From Patescibacteria group bacterium (lineage in GTDB: Bacteria > Patescibacteriota > Minisyncoccia > Minisyncoccales > CG1-02-41-26): a stretch of DNA of 10,625 nt. How positions within the stretch are numbered: position 1 is the stretch's first letter; every line of letters begins with the position of its first letter. Under the pieces are notes generated by a model, which was not told where the DNA came from, searched no databases, and saw only the letters and a program-made list of their open reading frames with translations. The translations under genes and the position numbers were made by a program. The stretch lies in contig JAHJSK010000007.1 of assembly GCA_018830365.1 (NCBI GenBank), forward strand, positions 1 to 10,625, read 5' to 3'. Shown one piece after another: positions 10,201-10,625 of this stretch.

Positions 10201-10224
10201 AAAGTCAACGACGACTTTGACTTT
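10201..10224 (+). terminator. Small hairpin with T-rich tail
   Basis: AAAGTCAA (10201-10208) pairs with TTGACTTT (10217-10224) around CGACGACT, followed on the plus strand by TTTAATTTT. It could end transcripts leaving the outward promoter at 10178-10183. Only the stem and the T-rich tail support it. Confidence 0.3.
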
Positions 10225-10359
10225 TTTAATTTTGCCAGTGTTCTTTATATGATAATACACAAATTACATTTTGCAATCCGAGTTTTCCCCAACCCATTTT
10301 TGTATTCATTCTTGTAAATTTTTAACACAGCAATAACTTTTCTCCTTAAACAAAATGGT

Positions 10360-10382
10360 TTATGGAGGCCAGCCCTCCGTAA
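10360..10382. repeat. Imperfect palindrome, GGAGG...CCTCC type
   Basis: TTATGGAGG pairs with CCTCCGTAA (one T:G wobble) around a mismatched CCAGC centre. The outer part matches TTTACGGAGG...CCTCCGTAAA at 2865-2889, indicating a diverged member of the same family. The surrounding 10225-10437 holds no convincing gene. Confidence 0.5.
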
Positions 10383-10437
10383 TTTATAATTTCAGCTCTG
10401 AAAAACAATGCTTGTTTATTCGCAGAATGTCTGTCAA

Positions 10438-10472
10438 AAAAAATGTCAGGGGTCTATCCTCTGACATTTTTT
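10438..10472. repeat. Palindrome with 15-bp stem, GGGTCTATCC core
   Basis: AAAAAATGTCAGGGG pairs with the complementary right arm ending GACATTTTTT (one G:T wobble) around TCTAT. The core resembles GGTCTGACC of the palindromes near 2774 and 2865. A half-copy, AATGTCTAGGGTCTATTTTT, occurs at about 628-647 at the 3' end of dprA. The A-run before and T-run after make it terminator-like on both strands. Confidence 0.65.
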
Positions 10473-10489
10473 CAATTTTAAAAAATTAA

Positions 10490-10535
10490 AATCCTGTCGG
10501 TTAAACAAGCGATCGCTTGGATTACCGACAGGATT
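10490..10535. repeat. 46-bp palindromic element, copy 3
   Basis: This is the exact reverse complement of 6488-6533 and a diverged relative of 2918-2963. Outer arms AAATCCTGTCGGT/ACCGACAGGATTT flank the 14-bp palindrome CAAGCGATCGCTTG. Here no strong T-run follows, so termination is less likely than at copy 2. The last 90 bp of the window (10536-10625) show nothing recognisable. Confidence 0.9.
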
Positions 10536-10625
10536 TCTAATTAAAATTTAAAATATTTTTTAATTTCTACATCATTGTAAATTTTTTCCGTTATGAGAAT
10601 GTTCACAAACGGAACAATTTCAAAA

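Noticed and set aside
10168..10260. 30-residue GTG-start frame ending in NYRGY, like the end of pth (NRGY)
   Set aside because: The shared ending comes from the AGAGGnTATTAA part of the leader repeat; there is no ribosome-binding site and no recognisable protein.
10233..10345. Short minus-strand frame after AAGGAG near 10340
   Set aside because: Spacing to the nearest GTG is too long (about 13 nt), and the ~27-residue product has no membrane helix, terminator or other support.

Overview
The window is AT-rich bacterial DNA, most likely from a member of the Candidate Phyla Radiation (Patescibacteria, Parcubacteria-like). The evidence is indirect but consistent. It has bacterial-type peptidyl-tRNA hydrolase and DprA, a tRNA-Ala with G3:U70 and no encoded CCA, a small GIY-YIG nuclease gene wedged between tRNA sequences, a secreted protein resembling the DUF5667 family, almost no Shine-Dalgarno sites, and many small palindromic and heptamer repeats between genes. 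No species can be named from sequence alone.

Layout. Positions 1-2218 (minus strand): tRNA-Ala, a GIY-YIG nuclease gene fused to the 5' half of a tRNA-Thr-like gene cut at the anticodon, then dprA and pth. Positions 2219-3421 hold no large gene. This stretch contains heptamer repeats, a gene remnant, a 32-residue membrane-protein gene with a perfect Shine-Dalgarno site and its own terminator (minus), and a dense cluster of palindromes. Positions 3422-6417 (plus): a two-gene operon. The first gene is a single-chain [NiFe] hydrogenase, with the small subunit (proximal cluster only) fused to the large subunit. The second is a secreted or membrane-bound thioredoxin domain fused to a CcdA/DsbD-like transporter. 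Positions 6674-10051 (minus): two unknown genes, one with an apparent frameshift, and a 763-residue secreted protein with five roughly 60-residue helical repeats and four four-cysteine modules. Positions 10052-10625: a leader with a promoter, and more palindromes.

How the genes may work together. The hydrogenase carries every ligand for the NiFe site and for one [4Fe-4S] cluster. It lacks the extra clusters and the diaphorase (NADP/flavin) subunits of group 3b enzymes, and also the C-terminal peptide removed during maturation. Its only operon partner is a thiol-disulfide electron carrier across the membrane. A link between H2 and periplasmic thiol redox is the most interesting inference here, and it is untested. 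The nearby secreted protein, with about 16 cysteines outside its signal peptide, could be one client of such a system.

The second theme is mobile or propagating small repeats. A 46-bp palindrome with a GCGATCGC core occurs three times (two copies are exact reverse complements). A promoter-plus-hairpin leader occurs upstream of three transcription units. A UUCG-loop palindrome occurs three times, once in frame inside the hydrogenase gene. A 7-bp tandem repeat forms part of pth.
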